Below the pieces are notes generated by a model, which was not told where the DNA came from, ran no database searches, and saw nothing but the letters and a program-made list of their open reading frames with translations. A stretch of DNA of 64,000 bases from contig NC_061817.1 of NCBI RefSeq assembly GCF_021462225.1, positions 10,325,436-10,389,435 of the forward strand. The letters run 5' to 3'. Shown here piece after piece: positions 10,820 to 22,499 of this stretch. Source of the DNA: Girardinichthys multiradiatus (lineage: Eukaryota > Chordata > Actinopteri > Cyprinodontiformes > Goodeidae). How positions within the stretch are numbered: the stretch's first letter is position 1; each line of letters begins with the position of its first letter. The translations under genes were made by a program, and so were the position numbers.

Positions 10820-11862
10820 TTCACTGCAGCTATTGCTGCAAGTCCGTTGGGGTTAATCTCTAGCATCTTTGCACATCTAGGGACAAAATAGCTTAACTTT
10901 AATCAGTTATCAGCAATTTTCAACTGTTGGTACTGACTTGGATTTAGGTCTGGACATTTCAACACATAAGGTGCTCTGATCTAACCATTATACTGTAGCT
11001 CTGGCTGTATGTTTAGAGGTATTGTTCTGCAGTGTCAAGTCTTTTGCAGCCTCTAACAGTTTTTTTAAGGATTGCATTGTATTTATTCATATCTATCTTG
11101 CCATTAAATCTGACCAACTTGAATGATGCTGCCACCACCATTCTTCATTGTTGGGACAATGTGTTCAGGGTAATGTACCTTTTTGTTTTTCACCACACAT
11201 AATGTTTTGCTTTTTTATTGTCACTTCTATGCTATCTTAAATAATAAAAAACACTTGATTAATGTTCCGTCCATATCACCCATCCTTGGTTTGCAGGTTT
11301 GTTATACCTTTATCTAGAGGTCTGTGATGCCAGCCTTCAGGAACTTGTAGGAGCATCACTGTTCCAGCATACCTGAATCAAACGAGTTTCTCTTTACCAG
11401 GACTCTGCAGCATTCATTCAGCCATTAGGTTCAGGTGGGTTACCACAGTTTGCAACTAAGGGTATTTTCACACAAGAATTGTTTAGTCCATTTAAAATGA
11501 ACTCTGGTTCATTTCCCCCCTCGGTGCGATTTGTTTTTGTAGATTTGAACACAGCAATGTGTGAAAACAGCCTAAAGGTTGCAGGACAGTGGCTCCTAAG
11601 GACTGGATATGGAGACTCCAGCCATAAAATATGAAAAGGGTCCCACCACCTTAGACTTTATTTAGGGGTATCAGAATGAAGGGGGTTGAATGCATACAAT
11701 CTCCACACTTCAGATTTGTATTTATTTTAAAAATCATCAAGCATAATTTTCGTCCCATTTTACAATTCTGCTCAACTTGGTGTTGGTCTCCCATAAAATC
11801 CCAAGAATACACGACAAAATATAAAAAAACGTATCCATACTTCGCAAGGCACTGTAAGGTAT
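10820..11862 (-). mobile_element. Tc1-like lineage A copy, inverted, decayed
   Basis: Plus-strand landmarks in reverse order: ctagcatctttgcacatcta, gtcttttgcagcctctaaca, gatgctgccaccaccattct, and the outer block cttcgcaaggcactgta at 11840-11856. Between these lie stops and deletions, so there is no usable transposase. Confidence 0.72.
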
Positions 11863-11869
11863 AATGATT

Positions 11870-13220
11870 AACATTAACATCTGTCGATCACAGAAGCAAG
11901 CAAGACTCTGTGTATTTTTATTTTAACTGCCACCAACTGTTGGTCTCGACGTTGTTGGTAAATAATATCTTGGCAGAGGACCCACTGGGGATATTGGACA
12001 ATAAGATTTAGATCCATGTCCATTATACAAATACATCAGGCTTCTGGATGCAGTTTTGCTGTCTAAGCAGAAAATCCTCTCACCCTTATGAAAGTGAGTG
12101 ACGTGAGTAATGCAGGATCAGCAGTCCTATTCTGGGTGATTTAGAACTCACTGGCCCAGATTTGCTGTCAATTATTTCAGACAAAGTTAGGATTTTGGTT
12201 TTGAGACATGTTACCTTATTTCTGCAGCTAATCTGCTGCTCTGAAGATGTAGAAGCTGGCTGGCATTAGCCTCCTGTGTCAAGCCTTTGACAATTCATGC
12301 ATTTTTTTCTTGCATGTTCTACAGAAATTCTGGTCTCTTGAGGTCAAATATTTGGTAGACCGCATGCTTAATTGTTAAGTGGACCATTTTACATTCTGTT
12401 GGATCTCAAGAAGTGTTTGTTTGAAGTGAGATCATGAGGTGGAAAGGTAGACACAGATGACTGTAATCGCCTCATTAAACATCAGCGGAAAAACGGTCCT
12501 TAAGCGAGGGAAAGAGGAATCATTCTTCTGGCCAGATCTGGAAAGAGAACTTCATATTATTTCAGGATGATCATGAATGTGGTAGAAGAAAACTGAATAG
12601 AAAAAGATGGATAGTCACAAGAAAGCAATGGAAAGGAAACAGAATGCAGGAGAGCAACAAAACTAAGTACAACATTGTAGGCAGGTAGAGTAAGATTTTC
12701 CTACAGCTGACACATGGTCCCTATTGATCAGTGAGCCATATGACTGGCCCCTGGGTATGTTGGGGTCCTGTGTAAGGTTCTGTCTGCCTGTAGCTCACTG
12801 GCCTGGCTGTGTGGGTGTTGTCACACTGTCTGCAAGTCTCAGCTTGTTAAGGATTCAGGGATTGGAAGTGGCATTTGTGTCTCCACTTGGTATTCATTGA
12901 ATTTACCATTTCTCCAGGCGTCCCATCTCAGACCTAAAATGATGAGCAAACTGCAGTGTATGTGTTTGTGTGTGTGCGTGTGTGTGTGTGTGTGTTTGTG
13001 CGTACCTGCGCGTGCGTTTGGTCATTTACTTCATTCGGTGCAACAAGCATGTTGAGCTCAGTAATGGCTGTGAAAAGTATTGACCAACGTCCTGATTCTA
13101 AGGCTTCCTTAACTGTGAGTCACAGTGGCCTCTCATAACCATCTTTAGTTTACTTCCATCAAGATACCAGGAGAGAGCTTAATATTACCACATGGTCAGT
13201 AATTAGTTAGTAGAACAGGC
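11870..13220. other. intronic sequence, no gene seen
   Basis: Contains an imperfect TG microsatellite at about 12957-13000. No coding motif or known transposon was recognised. Confidence 0.35.
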
Positions 13221-13224
13221 TTCA

Positions 13225-13550
13225 GAGTTCTTTCACAGTCTGGAAAAGTATGGAATTTGATTTTGTTAATTATCCAGGTCTGAATAGGTATGAATAAAAA
13301 AAGGAGTATAGAAGAATATTTGTGTTTCCTGACTTTATTCCCTATTGCAAGTTTAATACAAGTGTTGTGTTCTTCCTTCCATTTAGTCCATTCTTCCTTG
13401 TATTATTCCTTTAGCCATTCCTTCTTTCTGTTTTTCCTTATTGCTTTCTCCATTCTTCCTTCTGACCTTTCTCCCTTTGCCACCTTCTTATGTTCTTTCT
13501 GTTGTCTTTCTTCCTTCTTTCCTTGTGTCCTTCCTTCCTTCCCTGCAAAA
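13225..13550 (+). repeat. dispersed repeat with polypyrimidine tail, copy 1
   Basis: The head contains cacagtctggaaaagtatgg and ccaggtctgaataggtatga. It is followed by about 200 bp of C/T-rich sequence with ccttccttcc units (13370-13545). A second copy with the same head and tail lies at 53035-53640. Confidence 0.6.
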
Positions 13551-13569
13551 ATATTTAAGTATTAATAAA

Positions 13570-14290
13570 AACACGAGAAGTGTGGTGTGCATTTGTATTC
13601 AGCCCATTTTTACTGGGGCTGAATACTGGTGCGGAATGTAATCTGTGTGTAAATCCAGCTGTTCTGTGAAGGCCTCAGAGATTTGTTAGAAACAAACAGG
13701 ATTATAAAGCCAAAATAATCACCTCAGACTGGTCACAGATAAAGTTTTGGAGAAGTTTAATAAAGGTTTGGGTTGGAAATCAATAGCCTAAGCTTTGAAC
13801 ATCTCATAGAGCAATGTTCAATCCAATATCTTAAAATGTTTAGTATGACATAAGTGCAAACCATCTGACAAGGCCGAGTAAAAAGAGAGGAAATCAAAGA
13901 AGCAGCTAAGAGACATATGGATGAGCTGCAGAGATCTACTGCTCAGGTGGGAGATGACCCCATAAATCTGGCCTTTGAGGAACAGTGGCCAGAAGAAAAC
14001 CATTGTTGGAAGAAAGCCCAAAGAGGTCCCATTTGCTGTCTGCCACAAGCCATGAGAAGGACACAGCAAACACATTAGATGAGACCAGATTTTTAACCTA
14101 CATGCAAAATGCTGTGTGTGGCAGAAAACTAACACTGCACCTCACCCTGAACACACCATCCCCATGGTAAAACACGATGATGTCAGCATCAAGCTGTGGG
14201 GATGCCTTTTTAATAGCTGCTAATGCTGCATTGTGTTTCTAGGATATGAACATTTTCAGATTGAAATGAGCAGCTGACTAAGGCTAAGTG
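13570..14290 (+). mobile_element. Tc1-like lineage A copy, decayed
   Basis: Landmarks run in order: gcatttgtattcagcccatt, ctgttctgtgaaggcctcag, gatgagctgcagagatctac, ccattgttggaagaaagccc, ggcagaaaactaacactgca and agctgtggggatgccttttt. Several frameshifts and the missing distal half rule out function. Confidence 0.75.
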
Positions 14291-14299
14291 TGATATCCA

Positions 14300-14940
14300 T
14301 GGAGGCGTTCCTTCACAATAACATGTGAAAGGAGACACCTTCGTTCTTCTTTCGTGCTGCCCTGTGTGTCATGTCTGTCCCATCAGAAAGCCCTTAGGCA
14401 GCTCGGCAATTAAAACAGCGCGGATAAAAGTAAAAATTTTAAAAATCAGGGTGCTAACAGGAATAGAAGCAACACAGACAATCTTTAAATAGATACAACA
14501 CGTAGCAGTGAGAACCCTTTGCAGGAACTTAATATGTGTTAGAAAATGAACCACAGGTACAATAAGCAGAGCAGGAGCGTTGCCTGCTTCTTGTCAGGAA
14601 AGTGTGCTGCATTCAGATGTGTGCATTCGTGTGCATGACAAATGTGTTAGCCTGTCAGGGAGATAACCTTGATAGTGGGTGAGAAAGCAGTTGCTAGGTA
14701 ACTACAGGGTGCCAGTGTACCTCTTACTGAGGCAGATGAGTTGCTTCCCATCAAAGGTCTGACGAGTAGTGATAATGGAGATCCAAAACACATATTTTAG
14801 TATCCATTCTCCCTTTGCCTGCTGTTGATTACACTTGGTTCTGTTAGAGCTCAGTGGAGAACAGAAGTGATTATAGTGGAAAAATGACAAAGAAATGGCA
14901 TGGCAGAGGAAAGACTGACCAGGAAGATTTTTAATTGGGA
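14300..14940. other. intronic sequence, no gene seen
   Basis: Nothing beyond short featureless ORFs on the minus strand. Confidence 0.35.
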
Positions 14941-14944
14941 TGAG

Positions 14945-15592
14945 CTCACAGTTACCCCTGGTCTAAAGAGATTACTAAGATACTTTCTCTTTGTGATTTA
15001 AGTTTTATTTATAGGAATTCTTTATGTTGTGATCTGAATGTAATTAAACTAAGGATGTTTAAGTATAAAGATCAGTGGGTGCAGGATATTTGCAAGAAAC
15101 CTAGACTTAGAACTTATATTCAAATTAGGGATGTGTTTCAAACACAATTATTTGTAAAGTGAAATACGAAAAGAAGACAAAGGTCATTGTGTGCATGGTT
15201 AAGATAAGAACTGGTACTCTGGCGTACTTCTGGCGGTTGAAGTGGCCGAATTCAAAGGGGTTTTTGAAGACCAGCATTTGTGTGTGTTCTGTGAACTCAG
15301 TGTTGTTGAGGATGAATTTCATTTTAGATTTCATTGTCCTTTATATTTTGATTTGAGAAATATAAAAAAAAAAATCAGTAATTTGTTCTGGTTGTCTGAA
15401 GCTGATGTATTAGGGTGGCAGATTTCTGTTTTTAGCAAAATGTATTGAAAATGCTTGGCAACTGAGACAGATTTTTGTTTGACGGTCATATTGGTGTTCC
15501 CTTTGTTTTGTGTAGAAGTTGTATAGTGTCTTATAAGCCTATGCAGGCTGGGTGCCATATGGTACATGACACTTTAATAAATCGATCAATCA
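14945..15592 (+). mobile_element. LINE 3'-end remnant (cysteine/histidine-rich C-terminus)
   Basis: Across three plus-strand frames the sequence reads like the C-terminus of a fish LINE protein: MFKYKDQWVQDICKKPRLRT, then a run ending LCVFCELSVVEDEFHFRFHC, then PLYFDLR. The C-x2-C...H-x3-H-like spacing is preserved although the frame breaks several times. The end, aataaatcgatcaatcaatc (about 15575), looks like a LINE 3' tail. Clade unknown. Confidence 0.6.
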
Positions 15593-15599
15593 ATCATGT

Positions 15600-15955
15600 A
15601 AACAGACATAGCCTAACAGAGAATTTGGTTGGACAAAATGCTCAGAGCTATAGGAGTTATGAATAAATCATGTGTCTCTCGTTTTTATGATTAAGCTTTT
15701 GGAGGGCCAAAAGGGACTAAACTGAATAAATAAATATATAAAAAAATAATAAATGTTAAATGTAAAAAATATTAAATGTCAATAATTTATTTGTAATATT
15801 TATTTATTTAAATAATTACATATACCATTAAATTATTAACTGAGTTGAGTGAATTAATTTATGTATTTTTAGGGGGTCACTAGTCTCTGGTACTGTTATT
15901 TTAGGGTCACAGTCTGAAATGTTTGGAAACCCCTGCACTAGATGGTATGTAATTA
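15600..15955. other. AT-rich intronic sequence
   Basis: 15720-15870 is nearly all A/T with many ATTTA and TTTAAA motifs. No gene is seen. Confidence 0.4.
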
Positions 15956-15961
15956 TAGACA

Positions 15962-17610
15962 TACATAGCCTTGCAAAAATATTCACACACCTTGAACTTC
16001 TTCCTGTTTTCTCAGATTACAAACAAAATATTTTATGTATTTTATTGGGATTCTATGTGGTAGACCATGTAATTTTAAGTATTATATATTTATATATATA
16101 TATATATATATAGTATTTTATACTTATTATATTTTAAACATTTTTATTATGAAAATCTGAAAAGTGCGCTATGCATTTATATTCATCCTTCTTTGCACTG
16201 AAACCCCTAGAGAATCCTGTGCAACCAGAAGTCAGTTTAAGTAATACACTAGACTTGTGTGTAATTTAACCTCAGTATAAATGTAGCTGTGAAGGCCACC
16301 GAATGATAACCGGAGAATAAGCTAAGAGGCCCGTGGTAACTCTAGAGTAGCTGCAGAGATCCACAGCTCAGGTGGGAGAATCTGTTGGTAGGACAGCTAT
16401 TAGTTGTGGACTCTATAAATGTGCCCTTTCTGGAAGAGTGGCAGGAAGAATGCCTTGATTGAAAGAAAACCAGTTTGCTACAAGCCTTATAAGGAACATA
16501 GCACACATGTGAAAGAAGCAGCTCTGGGAAGGTGAGGCCATTTTTCAAATGCTTGGTCTGCTTTAGAGCTGCCAATATGTTGAATTCTTATCACTGTTAC
16601 AAAAACCGCCTGGATGTAATATTTGGTGGGCTATTATATTTCATTTACCATGCATTCAAATTCCTAGTATTCATCCAGTTGCATGGACTGTTAAGTTCAA
16701 GCCTAGACCTGATATAGACCTCAGTCTATATTAGACAAGGTGACCTGCTGGATAAACCTGATATAGACATTAGTGACCAAGATGCCCCAGCTCTAGTATA
16801 GAGGTGGGGCTGAAAGGATGCAAAAGAAAAAGAAGAGTGAAGACAACATGACTAATTGCAGTTGGTATCGTAATCAAAATGATAGACAATAATATGGAGC
16901 TAAGCACAGGGCAATCGTGGAAGAAAATCTGTTAGAGGCTGCACAAACTTGAGACAGAGGTGGAGATTCACCATTCAGCAAGACTGGTTTAGATTAAAGC
17001 ATATTCATGGGTTTCCAGTCAAAGTTCAGACCTAAATCCAATTGAGAATCTATACACTTCAAAATTGCTCCTTACAGATTATCTCCATCCAGTCTGATTG
17101 AATTTGAGCTATTTAACAAAGAAGAATGTCTCTAAATGTGGAAAGCTGGTGGAGACATGGCCCAGGACACCTGCAGCTGTAACTGCAGTGGACAGTGGTT
17201 TTACAGAGTATTGACTCAGGGATGAATGCATAACAAATCCACATTTTTAAATATTTATTTATACCATATATTATTGTTTTCCTTCCACTTAAACAAATAT
17301 GCACTAGTGTGCACTGGTCTATAACATGGAACTGTCATAATTTGGGGTTTGTGGAGGGACAAAAGTGCAAAGAAGTCTGCCAGGACATGGAGAATGAAGG
17401 CTTTTAATATACTTACTCCCAGGAATCAGAGCAGGAGTATAGCATACTCCAACCAGACAAGGCAGGACTGACACGACCAGGATATATCGACGGGGTTACT
17501 CACTAGGAAGTAACATAAAATGACATTAAAGTTTATGGTTGTATGGTTACAAAATTTGAAAAGAATTCAAGGGGTGTGAATGCTTTTGTGAGCTTTCCAG
17601 TAATGCGTAT
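15962..17610 (+). mobile_element. Tc1-like lineage A copy, nearly full length but decayed
   Basis: It starts near cttgcaaaaatattcacaca (15971) and ends near caaggggtgtgaatgctttt (about 17568). In order it retains ctgcagagatccacagctca, gaaaaccagtttgctacaag, gaagaaaatctgttagaggc, attcatgggtttccagtcaa and gtattgactcagggatgaat. Stops and gaps are frequent. A piece of an LTR element (17335-17515) sits inside the right end, and a TA microsatellite at 16089-16111 lies in the left end. Confidence 0.8.
17335..17515 (-). mobile_element. LTR fragment, same family as 33995-35695, inverted
   Basis: It begins tgtcataatttggggtttgt, the reverse complement of the LTR terminus at 35676-35695 with substitutions. 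Further in, caggagtatagcatactcca corresponds to the reverse complement of the LTR at about 34310-34337. It is shorter than the 450-bp left LTR, so internally deleted. The host Tc1 sequence resumes at taacataaaa. The exact target duplication is unresolved. Confidence 0.65.
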
Positions 17611-17619
17611 TTTATTTAG

Positions 17620-18175
17620 GTTTTTATTTCACGCAGATGACATCTAAGAAGTTTAAAGGGCACTCTACACCATTGTGCCCCTCTTCCTGTTTCCTTGTGT
17701 CTCTCATTGAGGTCGGTAATACTACATCAAGGTCAGCGACATGTTATGTTCCACCCCTGAGCCCTGTTCTCCGCTCTCCTTATCTTTATTTTTCTGCCTC
17801 ATTCTGCCGCCCTAAGATAGAGCTTCGAGATGCTGCCGCTGTGCTTGGTGGAGGTAAAGCTTCAATGGGGAAGGCCTGGCGGAGATAATGTTGGTTAGAT
17901 AATATGAATGCTGTTCCAGCAGGGGTTTAATTGAGGAGCACTCTCGTATCCATGGAGGCAGCTGAGTGTGTTTGAGTTGGTGCCCACAGCGGAGGTTAGA
18001 GTTTCACTGAGTGTATAAATAGGTTCTAATGAAAACAAACCAACCGAACAAGAATAAACCTACAGCTTTTATGGGCCGCTGTGAGATTCTCTAAATACAA
18101 AGTCCTTAAACAAAATACGGAAAAACTATTTTAAAAATATATGATGTAATTGTTTTTGCATAAAAGCAAAAATGC
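17620..18175. other. intronic sequence, no gene seen
   Basis: An 83-codon ORF at 17637-17888 shows no domain. Nothing else was recognised. Confidence 0.35.
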
Positions 18176-18179
18176 TGCT

Positions 18180-18640
18180 AGAATTACTAGCAACCTCCAG
18201 GCCTGATAACTGCTCAACCTGTAGAATCAATAAATCACTTAAATAGAACTTGTCTGACCACATGAAGTAGGCTAAAATAAATCTAAAAAGCAACACATCA
18301 TCCCCCAGTCTAAAAAAATTAAAGAACAGATAAGAAACAAAGTCAGTGGCATGTTTCAGTCTTGGAAAGGATCACAAGACCATTTCTATGGGACTTTGGG
18401 ACTGCATCGAACTGCAGTGAGAACCATGATCCACAAATGAAGAAAACATGGAACAGTGGGGAACCTTACTGGAAGTAGCTGGCTTACTGAAATTACTCCA
18501 AGAACTCATACACGACTCATCCAGGAGCTGATTTGCTGTTTTAAGACCTGGATGACTTCGTTTAAGTGATAGATCAATGATTTCTGCTTTCTACCAGAAA
18601 ATCCTGAAAGAGAATGTAGGGGTCTTTAAAATGCCATGCC
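18180..18640 (+). mobile_element. Tc1-like lineage B, 5' half plus joined catalytic piece
   Basis: Landmarks: tgtagaatcaataaatcact, aacacatcatcccccagtct, atggaacagtggggaacctt, then after a deletion ttgctgttttaagacctgga and ctaccagaaaatcctgaaag. The order follows lineage B with an internal deletion at about 18525. No open transposase remains. Confidence 0.72.
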
Positions 18641-19850
18641 TGCCGATTCCAACTTCCGATACCGTTTTTATTTTTATAACTGACACTGCCAGGTGTTATA
18701 AGGTCACAATACACCTTCATTGCTCCAATTTTATTTTATTGAAAACATGGAACAATACCCGTGAAACAATACAAACCTGTTTTAACAGCACATGATGTAG
18801 TACTCTCAAATAAAAATGAAACGTTTAGAGCATCACTGTCCAAACTACGCAAGTAACTAAACTAAACAAAAATAAAATCAGTTCCTCCTTCATTTTTTAC
18901 ATTTTCAGACCTTTGTGGAGGTACATAATATCAGAGGATAAGACTGGTTTCACAAGTAAGTATTGGCAGAAAATTTATGACATCGAGGAAGATCGATGGG
19001 CCGGCCGATCAAATGGCGCTCCCCTAGGAGAATGTCGGGCCATAACTTTATGACCTTAAGCTCACTTCATGGCCTGGGTTATACTGCATAACATAGATCC
19101 CAGAAGCACACGGGGTTAGACATGGACAACAAGTTCGTAATAAAGATCCCACCCCATTCTAACTAAATGTATTAATAGTTCTAAAGTGTATTACAGTAGT
19201 TCTTCACTTCTGTTTTACCCGTTTTGAAGGGCACTTAGAAGTTTAAAGGATCTGATGTATGCTTGTTAATTACTATTTTACTAACTGACATGCTTGATGC
19301 TTATATTGTGCTGGGTGGCTTTTTTTGATAACATTGCCCTCTTTTACAGTGACTAATCTGTCACACATACAGCATGGCTGGGCTCCCAATATACATAATC
19401 AATGAGAAGAAGACTAGAAAAACATATTTTGAAAGAGAAGCAAAGAGAACATATGTACATGTTCATATATCAACCTTTAACAGGTAGTGAGTTGTAAGGG
19501 TATACATTCATAAGAATACTACTATATAATCTTGTGCATTGCTTTGTTTGTCTCTGACCACTTCCTGCTGTCCCTACGACTGGCTGTAGCCTGCCTTCTG
19601 ATCCATCTCTCCCTTTTCCTCTCAGATGGCCCCAGATCCGTTCGGAAAGTCTCTCTCTTCTAATTCAATGACGTTTCCTGTTTACCTGCTGCTCAACTCC
19701 CATTTATGTCGAAGTGTGTGTGCAGCTGTGCAAATATGGATGGGTAGCTAAGAGCTAATCTGTCCATCATCCTGTCCTATATTTGCTGTGCCAAATGGCT
19801 ACGATCCGAACACACACTGCTGCAAGACTTCCTTATTCTTGTTACCATCC
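18641..19850. other. intronic sequence, possible old DNA-transposon debris
   Basis: 18640-19020 contains ccgattccaacttccgatac and gatgggccggccgatc, which resemble ends of fish hAT-like non-autonomous elements, but I could not pair any termini. 19021-19850 shows nothing. Confidence 0.3.
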
Positions 19851-19859
19851 CATGAGAAA

Positions 19860-20760
19860 GTATTTACCCCCTTAAATGTTTGAAATCATCTAGCTAAGGA
19901 TTGATACAAAATACAAGATAACCTGAGTTAAAACAAAATAGCTTTCAAATATTTCATTCATTAAAAAAAAGTCCTAAAAATATTATTGCCCCCTTGTTAA
20001 ATAATAAATTAAATGTGATTAGCCACATTTTTATGGTCCAATTTCACTAGCCACTGCCAGGCATGACTACTGCTTGATTTACAGAATCGAATAAAGAAAT
20101 CCATGAATAGAGCCAGTCAGACTACAATACGTGGGGTAAAAGAAGTAAAGAAAACAACATGTCAGGCCTCAATCTAAAGAAATCTAAGAAAAGGTATAAA
20201 AGGTGGTGGTAGTGTGATGTCCTGAGGCCGCGTTGCTGCTTTAGGACCTGAAGGGTTCGTGGTGATTGATGGAATCATGAATTCTGGTCTGTAGTAGAAA
20301 AATCCACTTTTGAATGGATAACATAACAGAGATATTGTAGAGTGGCCTAGTCAAAGTCTGGAATGAAAGCAGACTGAGATGGGGCATGATCTTAAACAGG
20401 CCGTTCACACTCTCCAGTGTGGCTGATTTAAAACAATTCTGCAAAGTAGAGGATGCCAAAATATTTCCACAGGGATGTCAAAAATCATAACCAGTCATTG
20501 CTATGTTTGTTGTTGTTACTATATTTGTTGGATATATTTTTTTCTTTATGATCTGAAACGTTTAAGTGTGACAAAAAAAAGCAATAAAAGAAGATATCTG
20601 TAAGGGTCACCTCCCTTTTCTTTGTACTGTCGATCAAATGCCAGTGAACCTGCAGGGTAATGAGTGATTGGGTGAATCTCAAATCATGATTCACATTCAT
20701 TCTAAAAACATTTGTGGGCAAACACTTCTGCAATATTTTGGTACAGATAATATATAGAAA
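19860..20760 (+). mobile_element. Tc1-like lineage B copy, decayed
   Basis: Both terminal regions can be followed: gaaagtatttacccccttaa on the left and, near 20570, gtgtgacaaaaaaaagcaat. Internal landmarks are gcaggcctcaatctaaag-like sequence (about 20163), ggtggtggtagtgtgatgtc, gtggcctagtcaaagtctgg and aacaattctgcaaagtagag. The segment between the HTH part and GGGSVM is deleted. Not coding. Confidence 0.75.
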
Positions 20761-20764
20761 GGGA

Positions 20765-21555
20765 TAGCACAGCTTTGGAAAAACGTTTGAGATTCAGCAA
20801 TCAAGAGGTAACAAAAGAGACGAAAAACTGGCATTAAGGAGCAGACGAGGGAAACAAGTGGGAGGAGAAGAGGATAAGGAGGTTAATATTAGGAAGGAAA
20901 GGGAGGAACAAGACAGGAATAATAAATCAGCTAAGAGTCAGAAGAACTGGGTTTTCTTTTGGTGCTTTCTGAACGTCTGCTTACCACACACCCAAACAAA
21001 CACACTCTGGGGATCACGGGCCTAACTCTTCCTCTGTTCTTGGGTTTTATCTTCTACTCTTCTTCCTCTGTTGCCTGCTGGATTCCCTGGAACCAGATGT
21101 GTCAGGATCACCAATGTGCGAGAAAGCATACAGTTTTTTCTCCTATTATTTGTGGTCTCGTCAATTAGTGTGTATGGTGTGTGTGTAGAATTAGTAAGGA
21201 TGTGACGTGTGTATTTACAGTGAATAAATGCAGCTGGCTGCACTTCCTCTGGCACGCACAGAGCAATACTCATCAGTGTGCATGTACCTGATTACCTATT
21301 ATATCCTCGCATGAGTTCACAGGCATGTTATGTTTACATTCTCTACTGCAAGTGTTCTCTCATCTTTGTGTTTACATTTATATGTTATGTAACCACCATT
21401 GCGACAACGTGCAATAATCATCTGTCACTCTCCCATAATAAAGTTGTCAGTTCACAGAGCTGTTCTTCAGCAGCACTTTCAGTGACAAAGATATCCTGGA
21501 GTCAATTGCTTAAAAATTTACTCTTCTCTATATAATACGTGGCTTATGTAAAGCC
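20765..21555. other. intronic sequence, no gene seen
   Basis: Short ORFs at 20959-21168 (plus) and 21022-21273 (minus) overlap and lack motifs. Confidence 0.35.
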
Positions 21556-21559
21556 ACTC

Positions 21560-22030
21560 TAAGAGAACATTAATGAACAAACATCATCATGAAGACCTAG
21601 AAACACAGCAGACAGGTCAGGGACAAATCGTACAGTGTTCTGTTCAGTCCACTGTCTCAAAAATGGGAAGTTTAGTTTACAACAGCAAACCTACCAAGGC
21701 ATGGCTGTCCACCTGAACTTTCAGGCCTGGGTAATAGAGCAATAATCAAAGCAGCCAAGAGGTAACTCTGGAGGAGCTGCAGAGATCTACAGCTCAGGTT
21801 GAGAGGAGAGTTTATAGTCGTTGACCCCATAAATCACTTTTATGGAAGAGTAGCAAGAAGAAAACCACTGTTGAAAGTCAGAAGATGTGCCATTTGCAGT
21901 TTGTCACGAGCCATCTGGTGGACATAGCAAACATGGAGAAGAAGGTGTTGTGGTCAGATGAGACCAAAATGAAAGTCTTTATCCTACATGTAAAATACTG
22001 TTTGTGGCAGAAAGCTAAAAGATCTACTGA
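21560..22030 (+). mobile_element. Tc1-like lineage A fragment
   Basis: Landmarks: gagaacattaatgaacaaac, cagacaggtcagggacaaat, ctaccaaggcatggctgtcc, gaggagctgcagagatctac, gtggtcagatgagaccaaaa and ctgtttgtggcagaaagcta. The distal half is absent. A plus-strand ORF at 21885-22148 contains part of the first catalytic Asp region (VLWSDETKMKVF). Confidence 0.75.
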
Positions 22031-22164
22031 TTTTGGTCATCATCTGATTTGCCGCTCCATCTTTACAAGTGATGCTCAATCTATTGCAAATTTAGCATTA
22101 TCACATAATTATTGGACCCAATATCAATATCATAAAGAACTACTTTGACTTGCAGTGAATAATG

Positions 22165-22490
22165 GCGCTTTTCCATTAGTACCTACTCAGCTCCACTCTG
22201 CAAGGTTCGTTACGTTTTCCATTCCAATTAAGTACCACCTCAGTGTGGGTGGGGTCGTCATAGCAAGGCGCCCCCCCCTCAGCCACTAAGTACAAAAATG
22301 TCTGCATCTCGTCAATAGACCACGGTGTCGATTTTAGTGCTTCCATTTTCCTTAAAGTTGGGAGTATGCTCAGCCGCTGTTACCCACTGGTTGTGTCACT
22401 TGAGTGACACAACCAGTGACTCCACGCCCTAACCAAGTAGGAAGGGGGTGGAACACCGGCCAAGTAGGTACTAATAAAGGGACTGGTACC
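22165..22490. mobile_element. non-autonomous inverted-repeat element (MITE-like)
   Basis: The left end contains cttttccattagtacctact and the right end, read in reverse complement, ctttattagtacctactt; they form an inverted pair about 325 bp apart. No ORF. The type resembles hAT-derived fish MITEs as I recall them, but the target duplication is not clear. A strong internal palindrome lies at 22385-22418. Confidence 0.6.
22385..22418. repeat. perfect 16-bp inverted repeat, 2-bp spacer
   Basis: The left arm cactggttgtgtcact (22385-22400) is followed by TG and then its exact reverse complement (22403-22418). It would extrude as a cruciform or fold as an RNA hairpin. It lies inside the MITE-like element. 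Confidence 0.9.
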
Positions 22491-22499
22491 AAGTATCCA

